A stretch of 64,000 nucleotides of DNA from contig NZ_LR962863.1 in the NCBI RefSeq assembly GCF_900458895.1, positions 1,984,001-2,048,000 on the forward strand, written 5' to 3'. Shown in pieces: positions 33,473-42,074 of the stretch. The notes beneath the pieces are model-generated. The model saw only the letters and a program-made list of their open reading frames with translations, made no database searches and had not been told where the DNA came from. Within the stretch, counting starts at the first letter, position 1, and the number at the start of each line of letters is the position of its first letter. The stretch is from Staphylococcus schleiferi. GTDB lineage: Bacteria > Bacillota > Bacilli > Staphylococcales > Staphylococcaceae. The position numbers and the translations under genes were made by a program.

Positions 33473-34324
33473 ATGTCGAAATTTAAGATTTCAAATATCC
33501 CTAGAGGTTTTGCGATGGGCATTAGTGATCTGATTCCCGGCGTCAGTGGCGGAACAATCGCATTACTCCTAGGCATTTACGATGATTTTATCGCTTCTGT
33601 AAGTGGTGTTTTTTCAAAGCATTTCAAAAAAAGTATCTTGTTTTTATTACCTATTATTATCGGAATGGCTTTGGCAATCGGCATTTTAAGTAGCGTTATC
33701 AATTATCTGTTAGCAACACACTTAATACCAACGATGTTTTTCTTTTTTGGATTAATTTTAGGGATTATTCCATTTTTATTACGTATTTCACACTACAAAC
33801 AAACCTACAAAATCCAACATTGGATCATTATGGGAGTGGCTATTATAGCACTTGCATTGATGGCATATTTTAAAGGGGAGACTTCACATGCTGCACCTAG
33901 CCATATTGATTTGTCCCTGCCAATGCTCATTAAATATTTTATTGCTGGCGTATGTGCATCAAGTGCAATGTTATTACCAGGGATTTCTGGGTCATTTATA
34001 TTATTATTATTCGGTGTATACAGTACTGTAACTTATTCCATTTCTGAAATTGTACGTTTCAATTTCGAAGCTTTACCTGTTATTTTAATGGTAGGTATGG
34101 GGATAGTTGTAGGGTTTCTAATCGCAAGTAAAGTGATTACGTATTTGTTAAAGCATTACACTTATCTCACTTATGCAGCCATACTCGGTTTAGTGATTGG
34201 TTCACTATTTTCAGTTTTTCCTGGTTTGCCTAATCAGGGCCTTACATGGTTAGCATCGATAATCACACTTATCTTAGGATTTATAATTAGTTTTATTTTA
34301 GGTCGCTTCACTAATGAGTCCTAA
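33473..34324 (+). CDS. popT: undecaprenyl-phosphate translocase, DUF368 family (PopT)
   Basis: A 283-residue membrane protein with about eight helices and two repeated motifs, SDLIPGVSGGTIALLLGIYD (near residues 18-37) and MLLPGISGSFILLLFGVY (near 163-180), the hallmark of DUF368. This family was shown to return undecaprenyl phosphate to the inner leaflet for cell wall synthesis, together with UptA/DedA. It is divergent from the suf operon, as in S. aureus. AAGGAAAGG precedes the ATG. Confidence 0.88.
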   Translation: MSKFKISNIPRGFAMGISDLIPGVSGGTIALLLGIYDDFIASVSGVFSKHFKKSILFLLPIIIGMALAIGILSSVINYLLATHLIPTMFFFFGLILGIIPFLLRISHYKQTYKIQHWIIMGVAIIALALMAYFKGETSHAAPSHIDLSLPMLIKYFIAGVCASSAMLLPGISGSFILLLFGVYSTVTYSISEIVRFNFEALPVILMVGMGIVVGFLIASKVITYLLKHYTYLTYAAILGLVIGSLFSVFPGLPNQGLTWLASIITLILGFIISFILGRFTNES

Positions 34325-34335
34325 ATCATATACAA

Positions 34336-34377
34336 AGGCGGGACAGAAATCGATTTGACTTCATTGCCCCGCCTTTT
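34336..34377 (+). terminator. terminator after popT, GGGACAGAAATC type
   Basis: AAGGCGGGACAGAAATC ... GCCCCGCCTTTTC forms a hairpin with a T-tail. The arm contains GGGACAGAAATC, shared with the dispersed repeats at 16350 and 19283. Confidence 0.75.
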
Positions 34378-34579
34378 CATTGATTATTATAAAATTATTA
34401 TTTATTTAAATAGGAAGAAACTCGGTACATTTTTGATTGATTCCACTTAGAAGCAACTTCATTTCCTCCCCATCAATAACAATCTTTAAACCTCTTATTA
34501 AAGAAGGAAAAGCCCGTTACTGAATCCATATTATCAATTACGAGATGAAATTCTCAGACTGTTCCCTTAATTATCAATG

Positions 34580-35401
34580 TTATTTTGCAGGAATCACTGC
34601 ACCATCGTATTCTTTTTTAATGTAGTCTCTCACTTCAGCAGATTGTAAGGCTTTTAGAAACTCTTGATATTTCTTATCATTTTTATGGCCTTCTTTGACA
34701 GCTAAAATATTCGCAAATGGTGACGATTCATCCTCGACCGCAATAGAATCTTTAAGTGGTTTCAAACCATTGTCAATCGCATAGTTTGAATTCATAATAA
34801 CCGCATCGCCTTCATTATTATTATACGTTTTAGGTAAAAACTCTGCCCCTTGTTGGTTATCAAATTTCAAATGCTTTTTATTTTCAACAATATCATCTAA
34901 TTTTGCATCTTCAATTTTAACGCCGTCTTTGATTTTAATTAACCCAGCTTTTACGAAGAATGATAAGAAACGTCCTTCTTCTGCTGGATTATTAGAAATA
35001 TAGATTTTCGCACCATCAGGTAAATCTTTTAAGCTTTTATGTTTTTTACTGTAGACGCCCATAGGTGTTGTTAAAACTTTGCCAACTTCTTCAATTTTGT
35101 AACCGTGTGATTTTTTCTCTTCTTTTAAGTAAGGAACGTGTTGAAATAAGTTAGCATCGACATCGCCTTTATCTAATAACTTGTTTGGGATTTTGTAGTC
35201 ATTGACTTCGCGAATTTGAACATCATAACCTTTCTTTTTCATAATTTCGCCAGCTTTTTTAGCAATTTCACCGTGGGGTGTTGGTGTTGCTGCGACAACT
35301 ATTTTTTTGTCATCTGCTTTGCTCGTTTTATCTTGTCCACAGCCCGTTAATACAAGTGCGAATACTGCAATAGATGTAAGTAATAACGTTAATTTTTTCA
35401 T
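34580..35401 (-). CDS. metQ: methionine-binding lipoprotein MetQ, second copy
   Basis: A 273-residue substrate-binding lipoprotein of the NlpA/MetQ family. Signal peptide with lipobox LTGC (Cys near residue 20), then VVAATPTPHGEIAKKAG and the C-terminal EYDGAVIPAK. It is similar to the upstream MetQ at 35593. I start at the ATG at 35401 with AAAGGAG before it; the longer frame runs into the terminator region and has no ribosome site. It lies beyond a terminator, so it may be expressed less or differently from its paralogue. Confidence 0.9.
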   Translation of the reverse strand: MKKLTLLLTSIAVFALVLTGCGQDKTSKADDKKIVVAATPTPHGEIAKKAGEIMKKKGYDVQIREVNDYKIPNKLLDKGDVDANLFQHVPYLKEEKKSHGYKIEEVGKVLTTPMGVYSKKHKSLKDLPDGAKIYISNNPAEEGRFLSFFVKAGLIKIKDGVKIEDAKLDDIVENKKHLKFDNQQGAEFLPKTYNNNEGDAVIMNSNYAIDNGLKPLKDSIAVEDESSPFANILAVKEGHKNDKKYQEFLKALQSAEVRDYIKKEYDGAVIPAK

Positions 35402-35451
35402 ATGTATGCTCCTTTCAAATAACAACAGCTTGATTCTAAGTGCGAATAGGT

Positions 35452-35515
35452 ATAAAAAATGCGTAGTACATTCACTTTCATACACTTATAGTCGATGATC
35501 GTTTGTACTACGCAT
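35452..35515 (-). terminator. terminator between the two metQ genes
   Basis: ATGCGTAGTAC (35459-35469) and GTACTACGCAT (35505-35515) form a perfect 11-pair stem around a 35-base loop. On the reverse strand a T-run follows (35454-35459). It separates metQ copy 1 from copy 2. Confidence 0.8.
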
Positions 35516-35592
35516 TAAATTTAATTCAAATCATGGATACATATCTCGCTGACAAGTGTTCAAACATTTGAAACACGCTGTCACTAAGCTTT

Positions 35593-36414
35593 TTATTTCG
35601 CTGGTTCAACTGCACCATCGTATTTCTTTTTAATAAAGTCTTTAATATCTTTGGATTGTAATACTTCCATTAAAGCTTTAATTTTCTTGTCATCTTTATG
35701 ACCTTCTTTAACAGCAATTAAGTTTGCATATGGGTTATTATTCCCTTTTTCAACTGCAATAGAATCTTTTTGTGGATTTAATTTTTGCTCGATTGCAAAG
35801 TTTGAATTGATGATTACCGCATCACCTTCACCATTTTGATATGTTTTTGGCAAGAATTCTGCAGATTGTTTACTGTTGAATTTAATGTCTTTCTTATTTT
35901 CAGTAATATCATCAAATGTTGCGTCTTGGATTTTTACACCCTTTTTAATCTTAATTAAACCTTCATCAACAAAGAATTTTAAGAAACGACCTTGTTCAGC
36001 TGGGTTGTTAGAAACGAAAATTTCTGCACCTTTTGGTAAATCTTTTAAGCTTTTATATTTTTTTGAATAAACCGCCATAGGTTCTAAATGAACATTACCA
36101 GCAGATTCAATTTTATAACCTTTGTCTTTTTTCTCAGTGTCTAAATAAGGTGTATGTTGGAAAAAGTTTGCATCTAATTCGCCAGCATCTAACAATTTGT
36201 TTGGTGTCGTGTAATCGTTAATTGTTTTAATTTCCAAATCATAACCTTTATCTTTTAATAATGGTTTTGCTTCTTCTAAGATCTCAGCGTGTGGTGCAGG
36301 TGAAGCACCAACAACAATCTTTTTGTCTTCTTTTTTACTATCAGAACCATTTCCACATGCGGCTAAAGCAACTGCAACAACAAGAACAACAATAATCGAT
36401 AAAAATCTTTTCAT
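35593..36414 (-). CDS. metQ: methionine-binding lipoprotein MetQ, first copy
   Basis: A 273-residue lipoprotein with lipobox LAAC (Cys near residue 20) and the NlpA/MetQ fold: GASPAPHAEILEEAK, EPMAVYSKKYKSLKDLP, SNNPAEQGRFL. It captures D/L-methionine or Met-containing peptides for the MetNI transporter. It begins 25 bases after metI on the same strand. It is the third gene of metNIQQ. Confidence 0.93.
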   Translation of the reverse strand: MKRFLSIIVVLVVAVALAACGNGSDSKKEDKKIVVGASPAPHAEILEEAKPLLKDKGYDLEIKTINDYTTPNKLLDAGELDANFFQHTPYLDTEKKDKGYKIESAGNVHLEPMAVYSKKYKSLKDLPKGAEIFVSNNPAEQGRFLKFFVDEGLIKIKKGVKIQDATFDDITENKKDIKFNSKQSAEFLPKTYQNGEGDAVIINSNFAIEQKLNPQKDSIAVEKGNNNPYANLIAVKEGHKDDKKIKALMEVLQSKDIKDFIKKKYDGAVEPAK

Positions 36415-36439
36415 TAATACAGTCTCCTCTTCACTATTA

Positions 36440-37135
36440 TTAGCGTTTATCTATTTTATTTGTTATCCAATCCCCTAAGAATTGAATAATAAATACCAAA
36501 ATTAATATTAAAATGGTTGAAACTAAAATAACGTCGTTTTGATTTCGCGTAAATCCTGTTAAGTATGCCAAGTTACCTAAACCACCTGCACCGATAACAC
36601 CTGCTACTGCTGTTGATCCTACTAAAGCAATCGCTGTTACAGTAATACCTGAAATTAAGGCTGGTAGTGATTCTGGTATCAATACTTTTAATACGACTGT
36701 CCAAGTTGTCGCTCCCATTGATTTCGCCGCTTCAATAACGCCTTTATCAATCTCTTTAAGTGCAATTTCTACGAGTCGGCCGTAGAAAGGGGATGCCCCA
36801 ATGATTAAAGCAGGTAAAGCACCTGTTGGACCACTGATTGTGCCTAAAAGTAAACTTGTAAATGGAATTAATAATAAAATCAAAATGATAAATGGTATCG
36901 CTCTAAATAAATTCACAATGAAAGAAACAATACTATAAAATACACGACCTGCTTTAGATTTACTTTTAGATGTTAAAAACAGAATCACACCTAAAATGAG
37001 CCCAAATATAAATGAGAATGCTGTTGAGATGATTGTCATGTATAGCGTTTCATATGTCGCTACCCAAACATCAGGCCAACGTACATTCGGCATTGTTATC
37101 ATCTCTTGAAGTATTTCGCTAAAACTCTTACCCAT
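36440..37135 (-). CDS. metI: methionine ABC transporter permease MetI
   Basis: A 231-residue permease with five or six helices. The EAA loop is seen in [21 protein letters not shown], which contacts the ATPase MetN. The ATG overlaps the end of metN by eight bases. It forms the membrane channel of MetNIQ. Confidence 0.94.
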   Translation of the reverse strand: MGKSFSEILQEMITMPNVRWPDVWVATYETLYMTIISTAFSFIFGLILGVILFLTSKSKSKAGRVFYSIVSFIVNLFRAIPFIILILLLIPFTSLLLGTISGPTGALPALIIGASPFYGRLVEIALKEIDKGVIEAAKSMGATTWTVVLKVLIPESLPALISGITVTAIALVGSTAVAGVIGAGGLGNLAYLTGFTRNQNDVILVSTILILILVFIIQFLGDWITNKIDKR

Positions 37136-38156
37136 GACTGACCACCTCTACATCGATATTTTGTGACTCTAAGTCCGCTTGTACTTCATCAAAATTTATT
37201 TTTGAGACATCTTGAATGTGCACGAGTAAATAGCCTATAGTGCCCGTTTTTGAATGTTTAATATTCCCCTCTAAAATATTGGCTGAAAGATGATATTCTT
37301 GCGAAAGATGGGACAATATCGGACGTGTTGTATTATCGCCAGAAAAAGTCAATTTAATTAAAATATCATCCTTTGCTAGAGGAAATGTCGCTACAAGCTC
37401 ATCGCTCTCATCACTCGGTTTCAAGTCTTCTTGAACAAAGCGACGTGTCACTGCGTGCTGTGGATTTTCAAAAATATCAGAAACTTTACCTTGCTCAATG
37501 ACACGACCATTTTCCATTACAGATACTTCATCACAAATTCGACGAATGACGTGCATCTCATGCGTAATAATAATAATCGTTAAGTTCTTTTCCTTTTTAA
37601 GTTGTAAAAGTAAATCTAATATTTCATCTGTCGTTTGAGGGTCAAGTGCACTTGTTGCTTCGTCACACAGTAAGACTTCTGGATCATTGGCCAGTGCGCG
37701 GGCAATGCCGACACGCTGTTTTTGACCACCTGATAATTCAGAAGGATACGCATGCTCTCTCCCTTTCAAACCGACACGTTCAACGAGCTCTAATGCTGTC
37801 TGCTTTGCTTCACTTTTTGCAACACCTGCAATTTCTAGTGGAAAAATAATATTATCCAATACCGTTCTTGACCACAATAAATTAAAGTGTTGGAAAATCA
37901 TGCTGACTTTTTGTCGTTTTTTACGTAAATCTGCTTTACTTAGCTGACCTATGTTATCCCCGACGATAACCACATCGCCCGATGTAGGTGTTTCTAGATA
38001 ATTAAATAATCGTATTAAAGTACTTTTACCAGCACCAGAAAATCCGATAATACCATAGATTGAACCCTTCTCTATCTTTAGGTCAACATGATCTACAGCT
38101 GTCACAGATTTTGATTTACTCTCGTACTTTTTAACGATATTTTTAAGCTCAATCAT
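37128..38156 (-). CDS. metN: methionine ABC transporter ATPase MetN
   Basis: A 342-residue ATPase. It has Walker [10 protein letters not shown] (near residues 38-46), Q-loop [14 protein letters not shown], signature LSGGQKQR, Walker [12 protein letters not shown], and a C-terminal NIL/ACT-like domain (about 265-342) that binds methionine and inhibits transport. The ATG at 38156 follows AAGGAGGAACAGT. It is first in the operon, directly behind a SAM riboswitch; the longer open frame overlaps the riboswitch and is not translated. Confidence 0.95.
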   Translation of the reverse strand: MIELKNIVKKYESKSKSVTAVDHVDLKIEKGSIYGIIGFSGAGKSTLIRLFNYLETPTSGDVVIVGDNIGQLSKADLRKKRQKVSMIFQHFNLLWSRTVLDNIIFPLEIAGVAKSEAKQTALELVERVGLKGREHAYPSELSGGQKQRVGIARALANDPEVLLCDEATSALDPQTTDEILDLLLQLKKEKNLTIIIITHEMHVIRRICDEVSVMENGRVIEQGKVSDIFENPQHAVTRRFVQEDLKPSDESDELVATFPLAKDDILIKLTFSGDNTTRPILSHLSQEYHLSANILEGNIKHSKTGTIGYLLVHIQDVSKINFDEVQADLESQNIDVEVVSHG

Positions 38157-38194
38157 ACTGTTCCTCCTTGTGTTTCCCCTCTTATCTGCAAAAT

Positions 38195-38362
38195 AAAAAA
38201 TGCTTTCTCTTTTTAAAAATGAAAGAGAAAGCACTAACACGAATCGCTTTTCTCTCATCTTCAAAAGTAAAATTTTTACTTTATGTGAATTGGCACCATT
38301 TCTATATACTAGACGGTTGCCGGGCTTCATAGGGCACATCCCTCCACCACTCCGGATAAGAG
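38195..38362 (-). promoter_or_regulatory. SAM-I riboswitch (S-box) of metNIQQ
   Basis: On the reverse strand the leader begins CTCTTATC, continues with GGTGGAGGGA, CCCTATGAAGCCCGGCAACC and AAATGGTGCCAATTC and closes with GATGAGAG at 38252. That is the full S-box aptamer order. Behind it comes a terminator (AGTGCTTTCTC/GAGAAAGCA stem, then T-run at 38195-38200). High SAM should favour termination and shut off methionine import. Confidence 0.95.
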
Positions 38363-38375
38363 TTTTCTGACTATT
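38361..38375 (-). promoter_or_regulatory. possible CodY-type box before the met riboswitch
   Basis: The reverse strand reads AATAGTCAGAAAACT, matching 12 of 15 positions of the CodY box AATTTTCWGAAAATT. It touches the start of the S-box. The match alone is moderate. Confidence 0.35.
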
Positions 38376-38402
38376 TAATTGATATTAATCTTATCATTGT
38401 AA

Positions 38403-38717
38403 TCAACATGCGTCAATCACTTTTTTTAATTTTTCTAATAAGTACGGTACAGATTGAAAAGCATACAATCTTTCTACTTCTTGATCATAATGCATGATCA
38501 TTAACACAGGCACAGACTGTATTTCATTTGCTTGACTCCAATCTGGGTGAAAATTTAAATCTATTTTCACAATTGGTAATTGTGTCATCTCATTGGCAAT
38601 ATCTAACATTCTTTCAGACATTTTACATGTCCCACACATCGGTGTATAACCGAATATGAGATGAACGTTTTGATCACTATTTCTATATATATTGTTCAAT
38701 TGCTCTGAAACACTCAT
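38403..38717 (-). CDS. thioredoxin-fold protein with CGTC motif
   Basis: A 104-residue protein with YTPMCGTCKMSERML (residues about 23-37), a thioredoxin-like CxxC, and the cis-Pro region QSVPVLMIMH. It is of the YusE type, placed next to toprim, gcvH and YusI-like genes as in B. subtilis (yusE-yusF-gcvH-yusI). I choose the ATG at 38717 because GGGAAG is about ten bases before it. It overlaps the toprim gene by 35 bases. Confidence 0.78.
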   Translation of the reverse strand: MSVSEQLNNIYRNSDQNVHLIFGYTPMCGTCKMSERMLDIANEMTQLPIVKIDLNFHPDWSQANEIQSVPVLMIMHYDQEVERLYAFQSVPYLLEKLKKVIDAC

Positions 38718-39078
38718 GATATGAATACTTCCCTTTAACATAAAAATCTTTTTTTACTTTAAATCCAAAATGTTGTAATACATTAGAGAGGTAATCGCGT
38801 GGACAACGTGCCACTTCACTATAATTCGTATCGATGAAAATATCGATGCGCTCACTCAAATAAGTTGTAAACCATTTGCGGATTTTTCGACCTTCCGCAT
38901 CTGAATCTACTAAAATGTAGACCTGTTTATCATACAAATATTCAATCATATTGTCTAATTTTTCAATTCCCATCGTTCCATGTGTACATATAATTTCGAC
39001 AGGTTCTAACAACACCTCTTGAACACGTTTTTTATCAGATTTACCTTCTACAACAATAACCTTATTGATCATCGCCAT
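38683..39078 (-). CDS. toprim-domain protein, YusF-like
   Basis: A 131-residue single toprim domain: VIVVEGKSDKKRV (catalytic Glu near residue 12) and YILVDSDAEGRKIRKWF (DxD near 57-59). Related to RNase M5 and primase toprim cores, it may be a nuclease acting on RNA or DNA. The ATG at 39078 has GAAGGTGA before it. It overlaps the thioredoxin-like gene downstream; coupling is likely. Confidence 0.82.
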   Translation of the reverse strand: MAMINKVIVVEGKSDKKRVQEVLLEPVEIICTHGTMGIEKLDNMIEYLYDKQVYILVDSDAEGRKIRKWFTTYLSERIDIFIDTNYSEVARCPRDYLSNVLQHFGFKVKKDFYVKGKYSYHECFRAIEQYI

Positions 39079-39110
39079 GGTCTTCACCTTCTAAAAAATA
39101 TTTGAGTACA

Positions 39111-39143
39111 AAAAACTCCTTGATAATCAGATTACCGAGGAGT
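39111..39143 (-). terminator. terminator of gcvH
   Basis: ACTCCT/AGGAGT, with further pairing of TTGATAATCAG against TTACCG-flanked bases, is followed on the reverse strand by TTTTTTG. It lies between gcvH and the toprim gene. Confidence 0.7.
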
Positions 39144-39156
39144 CTTTATGCGGGCA

Positions 39157-39537
39157 TTATTCACCAATCATTTGTTCATAATCAGCTGCACTTAGTAATG
39201 CATCTAATTGGCTTTCATCGCTTAATTCAACTTTTACCATCCAAGCTTTTTCGTAAGGTGATTCGTTAACCGCTTCAGGTTCGTCTTCTAAACCTTCATT
39301 CACTTCGATGACTTTTCCTGATACAGGAGAATATAATTCAGAAACAGTTTTAACTGATTCCACACTACCGAAAGTTTCACCTTCAGTAAGTTCATCTTCC
39401 ACTTCTGGAAGCTCAACAAAGACGATATCACCTAATTCGCTTTGCGCAAAATCTGTAATTCCAATTGTTGCTGTTTGACCTTCAACTTTTACCCATTCGT
39501 GTTCTTTAGAATATTTTAATTCGCTTGGCACTGCCAC
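39157..39537 (-). CDS. gcvH: glycine cleavage H protein / lipoate carrier
   Basis: A 126-residue lipoyl-domain protein. The lipoylated Lys is in [12 protein letters not shown] (near residue 63). In staphylococci it takes part in glycine cleavage and is also the first acceptor in lipoate synthesis, where LipA (19901) modifies octanoyl-GcvH. AGGAGGGG precedes the ATG. Confidence 0.95.
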   Translation of the reverse strand: MAVPSELKYSKEHEWVKVEGQTATIGITDFAQSELGDIVFVELPEVEDELTEGETFGSVESVKTVSELYSPVSGKVIEVNEGLEDEPEAVNESPYEKAWMVKVELSDESQLDALLSAADYEQMIGE

Positions 39538-39608
39538 GTTAATCCCCTCCTATAATGTTTACAATTACAATTTTATCATGACATATTGGAACGGTTCTAT
39601 CAACTATT

Positions 39609-39965
39609 TTATGATAGCCAAGTATTGCGATAGACCTCTTCATTAAAGCCGACTGTCACTTTATCACCTAAGATCGCTAATGGTCGCTTTACTAACATGC
39701 CATCAGAAGCAAGTAAACTTAATTTTTCATCTTCATTCATATTTTCTAATTTGTCTTTAAGGTTTAACGCTCTGTATTTTGCGCCATGTGTATTAAAGAA
39801 CTTTTTAATATCCAAGCCTGATTTTTCTATAATTTGACGAAATTCTTTTTCTGTCGGTGTATGCTGTACAATATCGATAGGTTCATAGCTTACACCATGA
39901 TCAGATAAAAATTTCGCTGCTTTTTTACATGTTGTACAATTTGGATAATGATAAAATTTGATCAT
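39609..39965 (-). CDS. ArsC/Spx-family protein, YusI-like
   Basis: A 118-residue thioredoxin-fold protein: FYHYPNCTTCKKAAKFL with a CxxC at residues 10-13, then KRPLAILGDKVTVGF. It resembles Spx and arsenate reductase-like YusI; arsenate reduction is not shown. The neighbourhood is the conserved gcvH cluster. The ATG has AAGGAGG before it. Confidence 0.82.
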   Translation of the reverse strand: MIKFYHYPNCTTCKKAAKFLSDHGVSYEPIDIVQHTPTEKEFRQIIEKSGLDIKKFFNTHGAKYRALNLKDKLENMNEDEKLSLLASDGMLVKRPLAILGDKVTVGFNEEVYRNTWLS

Positions 39966-40264
39966 GCCTTTGACCTCCTTATTCCAATTAATTTTAATAT
40001 ATCAAATTATTAATTAAAATGCTTGTTTTTTTCAAAAAATTCATTGCTACATTGTTTGATACTAAATTTATATAGACGAGTGGAACATTGTGTAGTTTCA
40101 CTAGACACCCACTGCTTCACTTGTTTTATACCCAATATCAATACGGTTAAATATTAGGAGATGCACGACTTATGCCGTTGTTTATCAATGAATAACATAG
40201 ATGACTTCACCTATGAAATCCGTTATAATGTCGTTACGTAATAGATATAAAGGAGATGTTTTAG

Positions 40265-40585
40265 ATGCAACGCATTACTAACATGGAATCATTCAATCAA
40301 ATCATCCAAAGCGAGCAACCTGTTATTATTAAATTTGAAGCTGGCTGGTGTCCAGACTGTAAAGCGATGGATATGTGGATTGATCCAATTATTGAAAAAT
40401 ACAATCAATATGAATGGTATTCTGTTGATCGTGATGAACTTGATCAAGCAGTGGAAGAATACGAAGTTATGGGTATTCCAAGTATTTTAATCTTTAAAGA
40501 TGGCCAAAAATTACACCACTTACACTCTGCTAATGCAAAATCACCTGAACAAGTTGAAAGCTACTTAGCTGAAAGCTTAGGCTAA
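40265..40585 (+). CDS. thioredoxin-family protein with CPDC motif
   Basis: A 106-residue thioredoxin-like protein: IIKFEAGWCPDCKAMDMW (residues about 21-38) with CPDC in place of CGPC, and cis-Pro in VMGIPSILIFKDGQ. It is probably a cytosolic disulfide reductase of the YdbP type. A TATAAT at about 40231 lies upstream and AAAGGAGATG precedes the start. It is a single gene with its own terminator. Confidence 0.85.
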   Translation: MQRITNMESFNQIIQSEQPVIIKFEAGWCPDCKAMDMWIDPIIEKYNQYEWYSVDRDELDQAVEEYEVMGIPSILIFKDGQKLHHLHSANAKSPEQVESYLAESLG

Positions 40586-40591
40586 TCATTT

Positions 40592-40630
40592 GAGGGGCTA
40601 GGACGAGATGATGTCCTAGCCCCTCTATTT
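40592..40630 (+). terminator. terminator after the thioredoxin-like gene
   Basis: GAGGGGCTAGGAC and GTCCTAGCCCCTC form a perfect 13-pair stem with an eight-base loop, followed by TATTTAT. Confidence 0.85.
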
Positions 40631-40720
40631 ATCTATACACACAAGTGCGTTATCCCTTATCTACTTTGAGATGCGTTTAATAGAACACTTTCAGTAATCC
40701 AATTCAAACAACGTTTTGGA

Positions 40721-41269
40721 CTAAATATACTCTGTTAATATCCCTCTATTTTTGCGTTCTACTTTCGGAAAATCTGCCTCATCCTCTAAGTCTGTTAAAT
40801 AAATAAAACCAACAAGTTTTTCATCTGGCGCCACGCCAAAGATAGTTCTGATTTTGGGTTTAAAAATATAATCCGGTGTTTTCCAACATGTTCCGATGCC
40901 TTTTTCATACAATAACAACAATAGATTTTGTGCGAAGGCACCGATAGCTAGATAGTTCTCATTTTCTTCTCTCTGTCTCGCATCACATGTCATAATAAGC
41001 GCTAAAAATCCTCCCAAATTTGTAACGGCCTCATAATGACTTTCTTGTTTCTCTTTATCTTTTGGGAATGCATATTTTGATATTTCTCGGCTCATTTCGC
41101 CTAATTTATTTTTAGGCACGTAGACAACGCGCCACGGTTCGCGCATACCATGATTTGGTGCGTCAGCCGCTTCTAATATTGCTTCTTTCAATGCAGACTC
41201 ATCAATATACATATCCCTTTTGAACTTCTTAATACTTCTTCTTGAACTAATTGCTTCACGAAGCTCCAT
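40721..41269 (-). CDS. nitroreductase-family flavoprotein
   Basis: A 182-residue FMN-dependent NAD(P)H nitroreductase: the N-terminal RRSIKKFKRD (residues 10-19) binds FMN phosphate, and GAFAQNLLLLLYEKGIGTCWKTP is the conserved middle helix. It may reduce nitroaromatics or other electron acceptors. A Fur-type box (41289-41303) lies 20 bases upstream of the ATG, so iron limitation may induce it. A TACCCC-type ribosome complement (GGGGTAG) lies before the start. Confidence 0.85.
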   Translation of the reverse strand: MELREAISSRRSIKKFKRDMYIDESALKEAILEAADAPNHGMREPWRVVYVPKNKLGEMSREISKYAFPKDKEKQESHYEAVTNLGGFLALIMTCDARQREENENYLAIGAFAQNLLLLLYEKGIGTCWKTPDYIFKPKIRTIFGVAPDEKLVGFIYLTDLEDEADFPKVERKNRGILTEYI

Positions 41270-41288
41270 CTCTATCTACCCCTTAAAA

Positions 41289-41303
41289 TGATAATCATTA
41301 TCA
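41289..41303 (-). promoter_or_regulatory. Fur-type box before the nitroreductase gene
   Basis: TGATAATCATTATCA is a perfect 7-1-7 inverted repeat, the core of the Gram-positive Fur box. It lies between the aroD stop codon and the nitroreductase ATG on the reverse strand. Confidence 0.8.
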
Positions 41304-41321
41304 ATTATAAACGAGAGTCTT

Positions 41322-42050
41322 TTAACTTTCAAATAAACTGTACAATGGAAGTACTTCTGCCAATTGTTTAACATGAAGTTGACCGGGAGCCACCCCTTTT
41401 TCCAATGCACCATATGAAAGTGCCCCACCAAAAGTATTTTGAGCAGTTCGTGAAATCAAACCTAATTGTGACATTGATATCCCTGTCACCCACTGTTGCA
41501 AGGCGTCACTCGTTTCAGAAAGCGCTTGTAGTAGCACTAACACATCTTGTGTCGTTCTCGGCATGACTGCAATTTTTAAATGATTGGCTCCTAGTTGAGA
41601 CATATGATAGTAGGTTTTTTTCAACACTTCTATCGGTGGTGTTTCTTCAAAGTTATGGTATGAAGCAATCGAAACCATTCCCGCTTGGTGAATTTGTGAT
41701 ACAATCTCCCCTCGCTCTTGTTGATCAGGCACCCATTCAATATCAATTAAATCAATCTGTTTTAATTGTGTTAATCCGCGCAACAACTTAAAGTAGTCTT
41801 TCCTTTCGTAATGCCCTTCTCCACCTTGACTTTGTGTACGATAAGTCACTAAGATTTCGAATGGCTTAGTTGGATAGTTTTCTAAAATTTGATCGATAAG
41901 TTGTTCGACAACAATGGTGTGACATTCTGTTAAGGCGTCAATTCGCAATTCAAGAATGTCAAAATAAGCCGCATTTTGTTGAATCAATGCGCGTTGTTCA
42001 TTTGATAACTGCTTTTGACGTGGCATAAAACTTGCTACAATTTGTGTTTT
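41322..42050 (-). CDS. aroD: 3-dehydroquinate dehydratase, type I
   Basis: A 242-residue shikimate-pathway enzyme that turns 3-dehydroquinate into 3-dehydroshikimate. The catalytic His is in SYHNFEETP (near residue 128) and the Schiff-base Lys in HLKIAVMPR (near 156). I use the TTG at 42050 because AGGTGA stands seven bases before it; the ATG at 42074 directly follows the stop codon of the dehydrogenase gene and has no ribosome site. Probably cotranscribed with that gene. Confidence 0.9.
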   Translation of the reverse strand, partial: KTQIVASFMPRQKQLSNEQRALIQQNAAYFDILELRIDALTECHTIVVEQLIDQILENYPTKPFEILVTYRTQSQGGEGHYERKDYFKLLRGLTQLKQIDLIDIEWVPDQQERGEIVSQIHQAGMVSIASYHNFEETPPIEVLKKTYYHMSQLGANHLKIAVMPRTTQDVLVLLQALSETSDALQQWVTGISMSQLGLISRTAQNTFGGALSYGALEKGVAPGQLHVKQLAEVLPLYSLFES

Positions 42051-42074
42051 CAATGGCGATTCACCTTTTCTCAT

